From positions 4,898,001 through 4,962,000 of the forward strand of contig CP036296.1 in NCBI GenBank assembly GCA_007751255.1: 64,000 nucleotides of DNA, read 5' to 3'. Position numbers and translations under genes: made by a program. Shown in pieces: positions 53,647 to 63,258 of this stretch. The notes beneath the pieces were generated by a model that ran no database searches, was not told the origin of the DNA, and worked only from the letters and a program-made list of their open reading frames with translations. The stretch is from Engelhardtia mirabilis. GTDB lineage: Bacteria; Planctomycetota; UBA1135; GCA-002686595. How positions within the stretch are numbered: position 1 is the first letter of the stretch; each line of letters starts with the position of its first letter.

Positions 53647-55161
53647 ATGGCCGCATCGCCCGACTTTCTGGACCTTCCCTTGATTCGCGTTCGCGTCATC
53701 AGCTCCGACGGCGACACGACCCTCCGCACCGTGGAGGTCCAGGGGAACTCCCTGTCGGTCGGGCGCTCGGTGGACAACGACCTGCGCCTCGACGAGCCCA
53801 CGGTCAGCAGCTTGCACCTGCGGATCCTGAGCGGCCTGGTGGTGGCGGACTGCAGCTCCCTGAACGGGACCTTCCACGATGGAGTCCGCCTCAAGGGAGC
53901 CCTGCTGATCTCGAGTGGGGAGACGATCGAGCTGGGCGGAACCGGCACGCGGTTGAGAATCGAAGCCGTGGGTTCCGACGGCAGGGTGATCGAGTCCGCC
54001 ACTCGAGTGGTGCCGTCAGCCGCTGCGGGAACGTCGAGCTCGGAGGGGAACTCGACGTCTGTGCACAGCGGTGCAACGACGCCCCTGGCTTCCACCAGAC
54101 CGTTGCGCGTGACCACCGGTGGCGATGCGAGACAGCAGACGGACAACCTACGGCGTCCTTCCCCACCCACCGACAGCACCACGGGACTCGATGCAGCTCC
54201 GGGCCTGCTGCCGAGCACGGCGCAGCTCGACCGCGAAGCTCCCGCGAAGGACGCGACGCAGCGCCTGGTGGCCAGCCCGGGCTTGAGGGCCAGCCCCGGC
54301 TCGACGCCCGCGGGTGGCGGGCTGGCTGGGAGCGAGTCGATCGCTACCGATTCGGACACGACAGATCAGACCGCTATCGAGCTGAGAGCCGCGCAAGGTC
54401 GCATCGCCGAGCTCGAGCGGCAGTTGGACTCGGAACGCGCGCGAACGCGCGAGCTGGCGAGCCGGCTGCGCGTGCTGCAGTCGACCGCGGTCCGTGGCGT
54501 CGAACCGAGCCGATCGGATGTGCCCGAGGAAGGGGCCCACGAGGCGACCGGACCGGAGTGTAGATCTGACGACAGCTCCGACAGCGGCACCCGGGGAAGG
54601 GCGGACCTTGGATCGGCGGCGGGCGGGGTCGACCTGCGACGCCTGTGGCGTGCCTTCGCGGCCCACGACCTCGATCTGCGCGACGCGCTCGAGTGTGCTT
54701 CAGCGGAAGAGGCTCTGACCGTCGAGGCGTTGCGACTCGCCGATGCGGTCGAACGCATGTCCGCCCATTTGGTCGGGGAGTCCCTCGCCACCGACGGGCG
54801 GGAAGCCAGCTACCAACTCAGCGTGCTCGCGGGCCGGGTGTTGGCGGAGCCGACCGAGCTATCGGTGCGCCACGCCTTCCGCGGTCGCATGGACGAGCTC
54901 GTGCGCCGGCTCGCGATCTCGCCCGCCTCCTACCGCGAGGCTGCCACCTCGGTAGTCGCGGAGTTGGTCGGCCGCTTGTCCGAGAAGGCGCTGACGGGCG
55001 ACGAGCCCCTCGGGGTACGAGCTCGGCTCGCAGGCCGCGACGGCGAGCTTTGGCGGCGCACCGGTCGGGTCCTAGCCGAGTTGACGCCGGAGCATGTGCG
55101 CGAACGCGTCGACCGACTGGCTCGCTCCGCCGGCGACGCACTGGCGCGCCATCGGGGCTGA
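53647..55161 (+). CDS. FHA-domain protein with coiled coil
   Basis: 504 residues from ATG 53647. The FHA domain (about 12-105) has 'LSVGRSVDNDLRLDEPTVSS' followed by LHLR, and 'VVADCSSLNGTFHDGVRLKG'. The Gly-Arg, Ser-x-x-His and Asn-Gly phosphothreonine residues are intact. A low-complexity Ser/Thr/Pro/Ala linker follows, then a coiled coil (about 240-280, 'AAQGRIAELERQLDSERART') and a helical C-terminal domain (about 335-504). It lacks a membrane helix. It is a phosphothreonine reader in the cytoplasm, with an unknown partner. Confidence 0.9.
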   Translation: MAASPDFLDLPLIRVRVISSDGDTTLRTVEVQGNSLSVGRSVDNDLRLDEPTVSSLHLRILSGLVVADCSSLNGTFHDGVRLKGALLISSGETIELGGTGTRLRIEAVGSDGRVIESATRVVPSAAAGTSSSEGNSTSVHSGATTPLASTRPLRVTTGGDARQQTDNLRRPSPPTDSTTGLDAAPGLLPSTAQLDREAPAKDATQRLVASPGLRASPGSTPAGGGLAGSESIATDSDTTDQTAIELRAAQGRIAELERQLDSERARTRELASRLRVLQSTAVRGVEPSRSDVPEEGAHEATGPECRSDDSSDSGTRGRADLGSAAGGVDLRRLWRAFAAHDLDLRDALECASAEEALTVEALRLADAVERMSAHLVGESLATDGREASYQLSVLAGRVLAEPTELSVRHAFRGRMDELVRRLAISPASYREAATSVVAELVGRLSEKALTGDEPLGVRARLAGRDGELWRRTGRVLAELTPEHVRERVDRLARSAGDALARHRG

Positions 55162-55364
55162 CGGCGAGCACCTCCCGAGGCGCAACTCCCGGAGCGGCCT
55201 CCACGCATCGGGCCATGACGTCCTCGGCCAGCGAGGCACGCTCGATTCGACCCTCTCGATCGCTGCCGCGCGTAGGCCCCGTCGATCGCCACCCGCGCCC
55301 CTCGACGACCCGAATCCGAGGGCGCCGTGGTTGGACCCGCGGCGAGTTTGCTCCAATTCGGTCC

Positions 55365-56903
55365 GTGAGCTCCTCCACCGCGGCCACCGAAGATCCACGC
55401 TCCCACCTCGCGGGCGACCTCGCGGTCGGCTTGGCCAGCCTGGCTTTCTTCCTGTTCAGCGTCCCGGTCTGGTCGGACGCCCTGATCCTGGGCAACGACG
55501 TGGTGCCCTACGCGGTGGGCCTTCGAGCCAGCGGCACCCATGCCCTGGCCAACCCCCATCACCTCGGCTTCCACCCCCTCGCCTGGCTCGCGCTCCAGGT
55601 CCTGGGCCTGTTCGGCCAAGGGACGAGCTCGGTGGTCGACGCCCTGCACGCGCAGATCTGGATCTCGTCCGCGGGCGGCGCCGTCACTGCCGTCATCCTG
55701 CACCGCTTCGCCCGCGAGCTGTGCGGCGCGCGCCTGGCCCTGGCCCTGGTGGTGGCCTTCTGCGCGGCCGCGGGAAACTGGCTCTACGCCGCGGTCGGCG
55801 AGTCCTACCTACCCGCTACCGCCTGCGTGGCCGGTCTCCTGGTCGAAGCCCTGCGCGCGCGCCTGGGCCTGATTGCGCTGCGCGTGCCCGTCCTGGCCCT
55901 GTGGCTCCTGCTCGCGACGGTGATGCGCCAGGACGCCGTGTTCGTGGCGATCGCCTTGCCCCTGCTGCTGCCGTTGCCCGCGGCGACCCGAGTCATCGCC
56001 CTCGCCGGCTGCGCCTCCCTGGCGACCTACTTCGCGGTCTGGTCGGCCGCCGGCGACGTGGGGTTCCTGCCCTGGCTGCGCGGCCTGGCGGACCTGGGCG
56101 AATGGGGCGGCGGACTGCCGAGTTGGTTCGACCTCCAGCTGGGCGCGGTCACCCTGCAGCACGCACTGCACTTCGGCGTGCGCTACCCGGGCGCAACGAC
56201 CGTCGCTTCCCTGGCGACGACCGCGCTGCTCGTCGCCGCGGCCTGGCCGGCGCGCGGAGCGCGGCGCGGTGAGAGAGCTGCCGGCCTGCGCGGCGCCCTG
56301 CTCGGCCTGTTGGTCTACACCGTGGTGAGACACGCCTTCTTCACCTGGTGGCAACCGGGGAACATGGAGTACCACGCGGGCACGCTGCTGCCCCTGAGCC
56401 TGGTGCTGGTCCTGGCGGCGTCGACCCACGCGCCGCCCAGGAGGCGCGCCGTCGGCCTCACCAGCCTCGCTGCGCTGCTGCTCGTAGCTGGCAACTGGAG
56501 CTCGCTGATCGAGCCCAACCGCGCCACCACGATGGATGACCGCGTAGACCGCGTCCTCGCCGAGGCCGGTCCCCAGGCGCTGGTGCTCTCGCTCACGGGG
56601 CTGCAGCACTACGCCGTGCTGCGCGCCGAGCGCCCGGGGGTCGAGGCCCATTCGATCGTCGACGCCGCGCGCTTCGCGCGCGAGGAGGACCTGGCCGCGA
56701 TCGAGGCCCAGGTCGAGGCGCACCTCGCGAGCGGGCACAGCGTCGTCGTGCTACGCGACTCCGTGCTCTCCGCGCGCCTGGGACTGGGCGAGCAGCGGCT
56801 CGAGCCGGCGCTGATCGAGATCTTCTTCCGCCACGGCACGGTCGAGCGCTTCACCGACGACCGGGACGAGGTCTTCGCCCTGGTGATCGCGCGCGGGCCA
56901 TGA
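55365..56903 (+). CDS. Polytopic membrane protein, glycosyltransferase-like
   Basis: 512 residues from GTG 55365 (an ATG at 55215 would add 50 unlikely residues). About ten membrane helices are visible. An acidic loop after the first helix ('LILGNDVVPYAVGLRAS') with N-D and 'NPHHLGFHPLAW' recall the layout of GT-C glycosyltransferases, which use lipid-linked sugars. A soluble C-terminal part (about 400-512) ends it. It overlaps the next membrane gene by ATGA, so the two probably act together. The family is not certain. Confidence 0.75.
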   Translation: MSSSTAATEDPRSHLAGDLAVGLASLAFFLFSVPVWSDALILGNDVVPYAVGLRASGTHALANPHHLGFHPLAWLALQVLGLFGQGTSSVVDALHAQIWISSAGGAVTAVILHRFARELCGARLALALVVAFCAAAGNWLYAAVGESYLPATACVAGLLVEALRARLGLIALRVPVLALWLLLATVMRQDAVFVAIALPLLLPLPAATRVIALAGCASLATYFAVWSAAGDVGFLPWLRGLADLGEWGGGLPSWFDLQLGAVTLQHALHFGVRYPGATTVASLATTALLVAAAWPARGARRGERAAGLRGALLGLLVYTVVRHAFFTWWQPGNMEYHAGTLLPLSLVLVLAASTHAPPRRRAVGLTSLAALLLVAGNWSSLIEPNRATTMDDRVDRVLAEAGPQALVLSLTGLQHYAVLRAERPGVEAHSIVDAARFAREEDLAAIEAQVEAHLASGHSVVVLRDSVLSARLGLGEQRLEPALIEIFFRHGTVERFTDDRDEVFALVIARGP

Positions 56904-58672
56904 GCGAGCAGTATCGCGTTGACCCTGGCTCGGTCAGCCGTTCCGATGGCGCCGTGCCGTCGCCCGCCGAACCCTCCGCCGCGACCGACCCGCGCCGTCG
57001 CCCCGGTCTTTCCGTCCTCGAGCGCAGCCTGCTCGGCCTGTTGATCGCCGCGGCGGTGGTCCTGCGCCTGGTCCAAGTGGCCGAGCCCCTGGACCGACAG
57101 TTCGACGGATTCCAGGGCGCCTTCTTCGCGGTCTGCGCCATCAACTATGAGCGGCTGGAGGGCGCTCACCCGGCGCACACCTTGCTACCCCGCGGAGCCG
57201 GCGACGGCTACCCGGTGGTCAACCTCGACCTGGACCCCGCCGCGCCGGACACCTGGTACCTCTACGCCAACCACCCCCCCACGGTGCCGTGGTTGGCCTG
57301 GTCGTCCCTGGCCCTGTTCGCACCTGACGGCTGGGACCAGGCCTGGCGGGAGGGTCTGCCGCCGGCGGGGATCGAAGCGCCCCTGCGCGCGCCGTTCATG
57401 GCGCTCAACCTGCTCGGGCTCGTGGCGTTGTTCTTGGCCCTGCGCGCGGCCGGCTGCCGCCGCGCAGCCTGGTACGCGACGCTCTTCTACGCCTGGACGC
57501 CGGCGGCGCTGCTCTACGCGGGCCTGGTCAACTACGAGAACCCCACCGTGCCCTTCGTCCTCGCGGGCGTGGCGGCGGCGGTGTGTTACGCGCGCGGTGG
57601 TCGCGCGGCTTGGTTGGCCGCGACCTTCGCGGCCTTCGCCTGCGCCGGCGCCGTGACCTATGCCGCCTTGTTCACCGCGGCGGCCCTGGCTCTCTTGCTG
57701 CCCGCCTGCGGTTGGTCGCGCGCGGCGCGGCTGACCGGCGCGGCGGTCGCTGGGAGCCTGGCTCCGCTGGCGCTGCACGGCGCCCGCGCGGGCGCACTGC
57801 TCGAGCAGCACGGGGAATCGATGGGAACGCTCGGCAGCCGCGTGCGCACGATGGTCGCGCCCCTGCTCGATGGCACGACGCCCCTGGGCACCTGGCTCGG
57901 GGTGCAGGCGAAACTGCTCACGGAGGAGGTCGGGATCGCCCTGTCGCTCCTCGCCGCCGGTGGCCTGGCGATCGGGGTCGGGCGCATGCTGCGCCGCAGC
58001 CACGGGGACGGGACGCGAGACGCCGACCTCTCCGCGCACCTGGCCCTGGCCCTGGTCGTCGGCGGCTGCGCCATGCAGCTCGCCTTCTACCGCCACACCC
58101 GCGATCCCCAGGACCCCTTCATCCTGCACCTAGTGCCGGGCTTGGCGGCGGCCGCGGGCGTGCTGATCGCGCGTCTGTCGAGCGGAGCAACACCCGCCGC
58201 GCGCTGGCTGGTCCTGACCGCGGCGCTGGCGGTCGTGGTCGAAGGCGGTCTGCGCTCGGCGCAGCTCCACGGACGTTGGCGCGGTGCGGGGCCCGAGCTC
58301 GGTCAGTCGTCGGCGGCGGCTCCGCTCCTGCCGGCGCCTTCGCGCCTCGGGCCCGCCCTGGCCGAGCTGCTCCCCGCCGGCGACGTGGCCTGGTACCCCG
58401 GCGCCCTTGGTCTGGGCCCGGCCACCAGTTTCTACGCCTGGCGCACGCTGTTGCCCGTCACGCCGGGCAGCTACGAGGCCACTCAACTGAGCCAGAACGA
58501 CCTGGGCCTGGAGCAGGCGACCACTTGGCTCGCGATCCCCACCGCCGTTCCGCCCTCGGCCCAGGCGGCCGTCGACGAGTTGCTGGCCAACCTCGAGGCG
58601 GCCCTGCCGGGCTCTGTCCGCGAGCCCTCCGCGGCTAACGCGGGCTGGCGGCTGTGGCGACTGCGCAACTGA
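56900..58672 (+). CDS. Polytopic membrane protein, GT39/PMT-like glycosyltransferase
   Basis: 590 residues from ATG 56900 (ATGA overlap). After one N-terminal helix (LLGLLIAAAVVLRLVQ), an acidic loop 'RQFDGFQGAFFAVCAINYER' and 'YLYANHPPTVPWLAWSSLAL' (H-P-P, GT-C-like) precede a bundle of about ten further helices. 'LFYAWTPAALLYAGLVNYEN' also fits the ArnT/PMT/RgtA type. It may move a sugar from a polyprenyl carrier to an acceptor at the membrane. The upstream coupled gene is its likely partner. Confidence 0.8.
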   Translation: MSEQYRVDPGSVSRSDGAVPSPAEPSAATDPRRRPGLSVLERSLLGLLIAAAVVLRLVQVAEPLDRQFDGFQGAFFAVCAINYERLEGAHPAHTLLPRGAGDGYPVVNLDLDPAAPDTWYLYANHPPTVPWLAWSSLALFAPDGWDQAWREGLPPAGIEAPLRAPFMALNLLGLVALFLALRAAGCRRAAWYATLFYAWTPAALLYAGLVNYENPTVPFVLAGVAAAVCYARGGRAAWLAATFAAFACAGAVTYAALFTAAALALLLPACGWSRAARLTGAAVAGSLAPLALHGARAGALLEQHGESMGTLGSRVRTMVAPLLDGTTPLGTWLGVQAKLLTEEVGIALSLLAAGGLAIGVGRMLRRSHGDGTRDADLSAHLALALVVGGCAMQLAFYRHTRDPQDPFILHLVPGLAAAAGVLIARLSSGATPAARWLVLTAALAVVVEGGLRSAQLHGRWRGAGPELGQSSAAAPLLPAPSRLGPALAELLPAGDVAWYPGALGLGPATSFYAWRTLLPVTPGSYEATQLSQNDLGLEQATTWLAIPTAVPPSAQAAVDELLANLEAALPGSVREPSAANAGWRLWRLRN

Positions 58673-58690
58673 GCGCCGGCGCGACCGCGT

Positions 58691-60088
58691 TCAGTTCTGG
58701 TCGGCGTCCCCGGTTGGCTTGTTCAGCGAGTCCAAGTAGCCGAGCGCGTCGAGCTGATCGGTGAAGTCCTCGTTGGCGTGTTCGGTGGGCGAGCGGGGCA
58801 ACGAGCGCGGGTGGGCCCTGACCCAATCGAGGTCCGGGCTCTCGCAGGTGCGCGCCGGGTTCGCGCGGGCGAACTCCGGATCGAGCACGCGATCGAGCCC
58901 GTTGCCCGAGGCGACCGAAGGCCAGTGCTCCGGTTGCGGCAGCCCGAGCAGGCGCAGGACCGTCGGCGCTACGTCGAAGACCGTGCCCAGGGGCGCGTCG
59001 CCCAGGTGTTCGCCGCCGGCGGCGATCCCGCGTCCCAGGGCGCCAAAGATCCCCGGCGGCGCGTCCAGGTGGTGACCCGAACCCAGGGAGACCGGGTCGT
59101 CGAGCATCAGCGGATCCGCGTGCATGCCGTGGTCGGAGCACAGGAGGATCGTCCAGCGCTCGTCAACCAGGGACATCAGTCGGCCGAGGGCCTCGTCCAC
59201 GTCCACGTAGGCCAAGTTCAAGACATCACCCAGGGCGTCGAGATGCGCCGGCGGCACTTCGTAATGGAAGTCCCCGGGCGCGTGGTAGCGCCAAAAGCGG
59301 TGGCCGGCCACGTCCGGAAGGCCCAGGTAGGTCATCACCAGGTCGCCGGGATCGTCGGACAGGAAGCGCTCGGCGACCGCGAGGTTCGAGCGATCCGCCG
59401 AAAGGGTCCAGGCCAGGTCACGCACCAGCCGCGGCACGGGCTCGTCCTGGATGTCCGGGACCTTGAAGCGGCTGTTGAACTGCTGCTGCACCTGCTCGCG
59501 ATCCTCGGCGAAGACGATGTCGTCGCGCACCACGTCCCACAGGTCCTCGGGCCAGGTCTGCTCCGGCACTTGGTCGGCGTCGTAGGCCGCCTTCCAGATC
59601 ACGTGCGCCTGGGCCTGGGCCGCGTAGCTGGCCAGGATGCGCCCGTTGACCGGCTCCGCCGGCCAGCTCACCCACCAACCGACCACGTCGACGCCCAGCC
59701 CCGCGTCGGACACGATGTTCCACAGCGCCGGCACGCGGCGCGCCTCGCTGGTGTAGGGCAGGCCCGTCGAGCGGGTGTCGATGAAGAAGTCGATGCCGTG
59801 GGCGGTGAGCGCCTGGCCGGTGGCGATGGTGGTCCAGATCACCGGCGAGTAGGTCGGCTCGAGGGTCGTCAGCCGGCCGAGCACGCCCTGTTCGGCAAAG
59901 CGCGCGAAGTTCGGCAGGCGCCCGTCGTGGAGCAGCTCGGCGACGATGGTCGGATCGAGACCGTCCATGCCGACCAGCAGGACCGGCCCGAGGGCCTGCG
60001 GCTCATCCGGGCCGCCGCAGCCGGCGCCGAGGCCCAGGCCGAGGAGGACGACAGCCGCGGAGGGCAGCGCGTGGAGGGCGGAACGCAT
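58691..60088 (-). CDS. Alkaline-phosphatase-superfamily lipoprotein (type I phosphodiesterase-like)
   Basis: 465 residues from ATG 60088. The lipoprotein signal is 'AAVVLLGLGLGAG' then Cys24. Motifs: 'VLLVGMDGLDPTIVAELLHD' (metal Asp), 'SPVIWTTIATGQALTAHGID' (nucleophile Thr), 'WTILLCSDHGMHADPL' (D-H-G) and 'PGIFGALGRGI'. These mark the nucleotide pyrophosphatase/phosphodiesterase type. It ends 'DALGYLDSLNKP', a tail similar to the sulfatase-fold pair at 7153-10179. It is likely periplasmic or surface-facing. The substrate is unknown. Confidence 0.88.
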   Translation of the reverse strand: MRSALHALPSAAVVLLGLGLGAGCGGPDEPQALGPVLLVGMDGLDPTIVAELLHDGRLPNFARFAEQGVLGRLTTLEPTYSPVIWTTIATGQALTAHGIDFFIDTRSTGLPYTSEARRVPALWNIVSDAGLGVDVVGWWVSWPAEPVNGRILASYAAQAQAHVIWKAAYDADQVPEQTWPEDLWDVVRDDIVFAEDREQVQQQFNSRFKVPDIQDEPVPRLVRDLAWTLSADRSNLAVAERFLSDDPGDLVMTYLGLPDVAGHRFWRYHAPGDFHYEVPPAHLDALGDVLNLAYVDVDEALGRLMSLVDERWTILLCSDHGMHADPLMLDDPVSLGSGHHLDAPPGIFGALGRGIAAGGEHLGDAPLGTVFDVAPTVLRLLGLPQPEHWPSVASGNGLDRVLDPEFARANPARTCESPDLDWVRAHPRSLPRSPTEHANEDFTDQLDALGYLDSLNKPTGDADQN

Positions 60089-60158
60089 GGACCGGGTATA
60101 CGGCCGGCGGGCGCCGCGCGCGAGGGCCGCCTGCGCGGCGAGCGGCGGCCCGCGTCCG

Positions 60159-62348
60159 TCAGCCGGCCAGGACTCGGCGCGCCGAGGCCAGGCGCACGAG
60201 TCCGAAGCCGAGCAACAGGGCGATCCAGAGCGACCCCGCCAGGGCCTGGCGCCAGGGGCCGGGCCCGGGGGTCGCGATCATCCCGCAACCGCCGCCGCCG
60301 CTGCTCTCGCTGCTCACGTAGGTGAACGCAGAGGGCAGGAGCGACGCCTGACCGGTGGTCTCGTCGCACACCAGCACGGCGACCGTTCCGCCGCCACCGG
60401 GCGTGACGGCGGTGATGGTGTTCGCATCGACCACGACCACGCCGCCGGCCTCCGAGCCGCCCGCGCCGGTCTCCGGGTCGACGCCGAACCAGACCCGCGA
60501 GTCGGGTCCGAAGTTGTCGCCGATGATCGTCACCAGCTCGCCGCCACTCGAGGCGCCGCTGCCCGGAGCCACGGCGCCCAACTGCGGATCGTCCTTGGCC
60601 ACGTAGGTGAAGGTCGAGCTGGCCGCGTAGCCACCGGGGTTCGTGATCTGCAGGCTGACCGTCCCGGCGCCGCCGCCCGCCGGCGTGACCACCTCGAGTC
60701 GCGAGGCGTCCACGAAGGTCACGGTCGCGCTGGCCCCCCCCACCGTGACCTGGGCGCCGGACACGAAGTCCGCGCCGGTGAGGATCAGCTCGGTGCCACC
60801 ATCCACGTCCCCCGAAGGCGGGAAGACCACGTCCACCTGCGGCAGCTCGGTGGTCTGGAAGGCGGAGGCGAGCCGCCCCTCGACACCGCTGGCGTCGATC
60901 ACCACCACGTCGTGGAGCCCGCCCACGGTGGCCGAGGTGGTCAGGGTGATCGTGTTCTCGTCCACCACCGTGCAGCCACCGGGCAGGCCGTCAACATAGA
61001 TCCGGTCACCGATCACGACCCGCGCGCCGGGATGGAACTCGGCCCCGGCGATCGTGATCGTGTTGCCCCCGCCCAGCGACCCTTGACTCGGCGTAACGCT
61101 CGAGACGATCGGATCGGACGGCGTGATCTCGAGCCCGCCCGGCAGGACGTCCACCGCTCCGAATGGGCTGGTTACGATCACGTCCACGTGACCGCTGGCC
61201 TCGCCGGTGGGCACCGTCACCTGGAAGGTGACGACCGTGCCGAGCCACGACACGGGAGTCAGCACCACGTCCGGGTCGCTGGCCGTCAAGGTCGAGCCGT
61301 TCACCAGGCCGGTGCCGCGCAGGCTGTGGAGAGTGGTCACGCCGGCGGTCGCGCGCCGCGGCAGGCGGTCCGAGCTGCGGCCGATCTGGATCGAGACGTC
61401 GGGCCCGCAGCTCAGGTCGCCCAGAGCCACGGTCTGCCCCACGGCAACCGTGTGCTGGCCGGTGTACCAGGTGGACTCGAAGTCGAGGTCGACGGTGTAG
61501 GACCCGGTCAGGTTCGCCGCGGAGACCGGGTCATCGAGCGGGTCCACGTAGATGCTGTAGGTGCCGGCGTCGAGGCCGCGCAGCAGGAAGGTGCCGTTGA
61601 GTGCCCCCAGGGCCGCCGCCGCCGTGCGGCCGTCCGCGTCGACCGCGATCACGTGGGGCCGCGCCACCGGCGAGTCGTCGTAGTGCAGCACGCGCCCCGA
61701 GAAGCTGCCGAAGGTCGCCGCCGGGTAGGCCGAGCGCACGCCGTAGGCGTCGTCCAGGGACAGGCTGCGGTGCAGGATCACGGTCGGGTCGACGTAGGGG
61801 AACATCGCCGCCCCCGCGTGGCCGCTGTGGTCGAGGCCGAGGAAGTGGCCCAACTCGTGGGTCACCACGTCCTGCACGTCGAAGCGCCCCGGCTCGCCCG
61901 AGGTGGTGAACTGGAAGGTCTTGCCGTTGAAGAGGATGTCGGCGTCGGTGATGCGACCGTCCGACACGAACCACAGGGGCGTGATCGCCACGACCCCTGA
62001 CGAACCGGGGAAGTAGCCAGACGAGCCGGCCTCGTCGAACCAGACCAAGTGGATGTCGTCAGCGGCCCAGTCCGTGCGCGCCTTCGAGCCGGGGTTGGTG
62101 TTCTCGATCAGGTTCGCGCCCGAGCCGGGCACGACGTTCCAGGCGTCGATGGCGTTGCGCACCGCCGTCTCGTGGCTGCCGTCGAGGATGTCGTCGGAGC
62201 CGGCCGAGTTGATCGTCACCCCCACCGACGCGGGGTTGGCCCAGTAGAGGGGAGAGCCGTTGCTAGGGTGAAGGATGCGGATGTGAGCGCTGGCGGTGTA
62301 GCCGAGCGCGACTGCCAGCAGGCAGCCGAAGGCGAGACGACGTCCCAT
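60159..62348 (-). CDS. Secreted matrixin metalloprotease with IPT repeats and C-terminal sorting segment
   Basis: 729 residues from ATG 62348, with a signal peptide (FGCLLAVALGYTASA). The zinc site is 'THELGHFLGLDH' (164-174) with a Met-turn at about 182 ('AAMFPY'), the matrixin pattern. Middle domains (about 200-300) include a 'GTFLLRGLDAGTYSIYVDP' carboxypeptidase-like fold. About four IPT/TIG repeats follow ('VTPSQGSLGGGNTITIAGAE', 'VFPPSGDVDGGTELILTGAD'). The C-terminus has 'SSGGGGCGM', a membrane helix (LAGSLWIALLLGFGLVRLAS) and Arg-rich end, resembling a GG-Cys-TM-Arg surface-sorting tail. It starts 4 bp after the gene at 62353. Confidence 0.9.
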   Translation of the reverse strand: MGRRLAFGCLLAVALGYTASAHIRILHPSNGSPLYWANPASVGVTINSAGSDDILDGSHETAVRNAIDAWNVVPGSGANLIENTNPGSKARTDWAADDIHLVWFDEAGSSGYFPGSSGVVAITPLWFVSDGRITDADILFNGKTFQFTTSGEPGRFDVQDVVTHELGHFLGLDHSGHAGAAMFPYVDPTVILHRSLSLDDAYGVRSAYPAATFGSFSGRVLHYDDSPVARPHVIAVDADGRTAAAALGALNGTFLLRGLDAGTYSIYVDPLDDPVSAANLTGSYTVDLDFESTWYTGQHTVAVGQTVALGDLSCGPDVSIQIGRSSDRLPRRATAGVTTLHSLRGTGLVNGSTLTASDPDVVLTPVSWLGTVVTFQVTVPTGEASGHVDVIVTSPFGAVDVLPGGLEITPSDPIVSSVTPSQGSLGGGNTITIAGAEFHPGARVVIGDRIYVDGLPGGCTVVDENTITLTTSATVGGLHDVVVIDASGVEGRLASAFQTTELPQVDVVFPPSGDVDGGTELILTGADFVSGAQVTVGGASATVTFVDASRLEVVTPAGGGAGTVSLQITNPGGYAASSTFTYVAKDDPQLGAVAPGSGASSGGELVTIIGDNFGPDSRVWFGVDPETGAGGSEAGGVVVVDANTITAVTPGGGGTVAVLVCDETTGQASLLPSAFTYVSSESSGGGGCGMIATPGPGPWRQALAGSLWIALLLGFGLVRLASARRVLAG

Positions 62349-62352
62349 GGGC

Positions 62353-62946
62353 TCAGTCGTCCTGCGAGCCCGAGCCGCTCGCGCGGCGGTGGTTGACGGC
62401 GGCCTCGACCTCGGCCGACAGCTCGGCGTAGGGTCGCGACTCGAGTCCGAAGTCCGCGCTGCGACCGCCCAACAAGCGCGTCGCGTCGCCATCGCGCAGG
62501 GCGCGCCGCACGCCGTTGCGATCGGTCAGGAGCGAGTACTTGCCCTGGGTCAGGCCCACCGGCAAACGGCGCCCGTCGGGGCCGCCCTCGGTCAGGAACA
62601 GCAGCACCTCCTCGCCTTGGGCCAGGCCGGGCAGGCCGGGCACGATCATCCCGCTGCCGTCGGAGCGTTGGCCGCCGGGCAGGAGGAAGCTGCGCTGGCC
62701 GACGCCCTCGCCGAGGTAGTCACGGGCCAGGTCCACGGTGATCTCGGTGTCGATTCCGCCGTCCGTGCGCTCGACCGTGCGGCGCTCGACGACGCGCCCC
62801 TCGACGACCCAGTCCGAGCGGTCGACGAGATCCTGAATGTCGAGCCTCAGGACGGTTGCGGCGTCGGTCGTCCCGCTCGAGCGGGCGAGTCCCCAACCGA
62901 CGAGGATCGAGAGGGCGATGGCGGCGGCGGAGGAGATCGGTCGCAT
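62353..62946 (-). CDS. Secreted protein of unknown function, operon partner of the matrixin
   Basis: 197 residues from ATG 62946. The N-terminus has a signal or anchor segment (ISSAAAIALSILVGWGLARS). The mature part is beta-rich ('DWVVEGRVVERRTVERTDGG' and 'EVLLFLTEGGPDGRRLPVGL', 'LTQGKYSLLTDRNGVRRAL') and ends with an acidic and Ser-rich tail. It lies 4 bp upstream of the matrixin gene on the same strand, so both are co-transcribed. It could be an inhibitor, chaperone or substrate of the protease. That is a guess from position only. Confidence 0.78.
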   Translation of the reverse strand: MRPISSAAAIALSILVGWGLARSSGTTDAATVLRLDIQDLVDRSDWVVEGRVVERRTVERTDGGIDTEITVDLARDYLGEGVGQRSFLLPGGQRSDGSGMIVPGLPGLAQGEEVLLFLTEGGPDGRRLPVGLTQGKYSLLTDRNGVRRALRDGDATRLLGGRSADFGLESRPYAELSAEVEAAVNHRRASGSGSQDD

Positions 62947-63258
62947 GGCGTGCGGAGCGGAGGTGGGGAGATCCTCACACCCCGTGTCGATCGACCCCGC
63001 CCGAGCCTCGACTTGAGCGAGGCAGCGCGCCGATTCGCCGTCGGCGGCCGCCCTCGAGCGGAACGCTGCCCCGCGCCGTGGTCACCGCCGCCGAAGACGG
63101 AAGAGGCGGCCAGATGGCCTCAACCGTGGGCGCTGGGTGTGCCGATGTTCGCCGGGTCGCGGGCTTCAAGGCTTCATCGGAGCCGCCACGCCCTTCGCCG
63201 CCCTCCGACGTTCCGGTCGAGCATCCGGAGCCCGATCACCACTGACTCCTCCCCGCAG
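62947..63258. other. Intergenic stretch between divergent genes
   Basis: 312 bp without a supported gene, between the minus-strand secreted protein and the plus-strand HDOD gene. It should contain both promoters. I see no clear repeats or hairpins. Confidence 0.5.
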
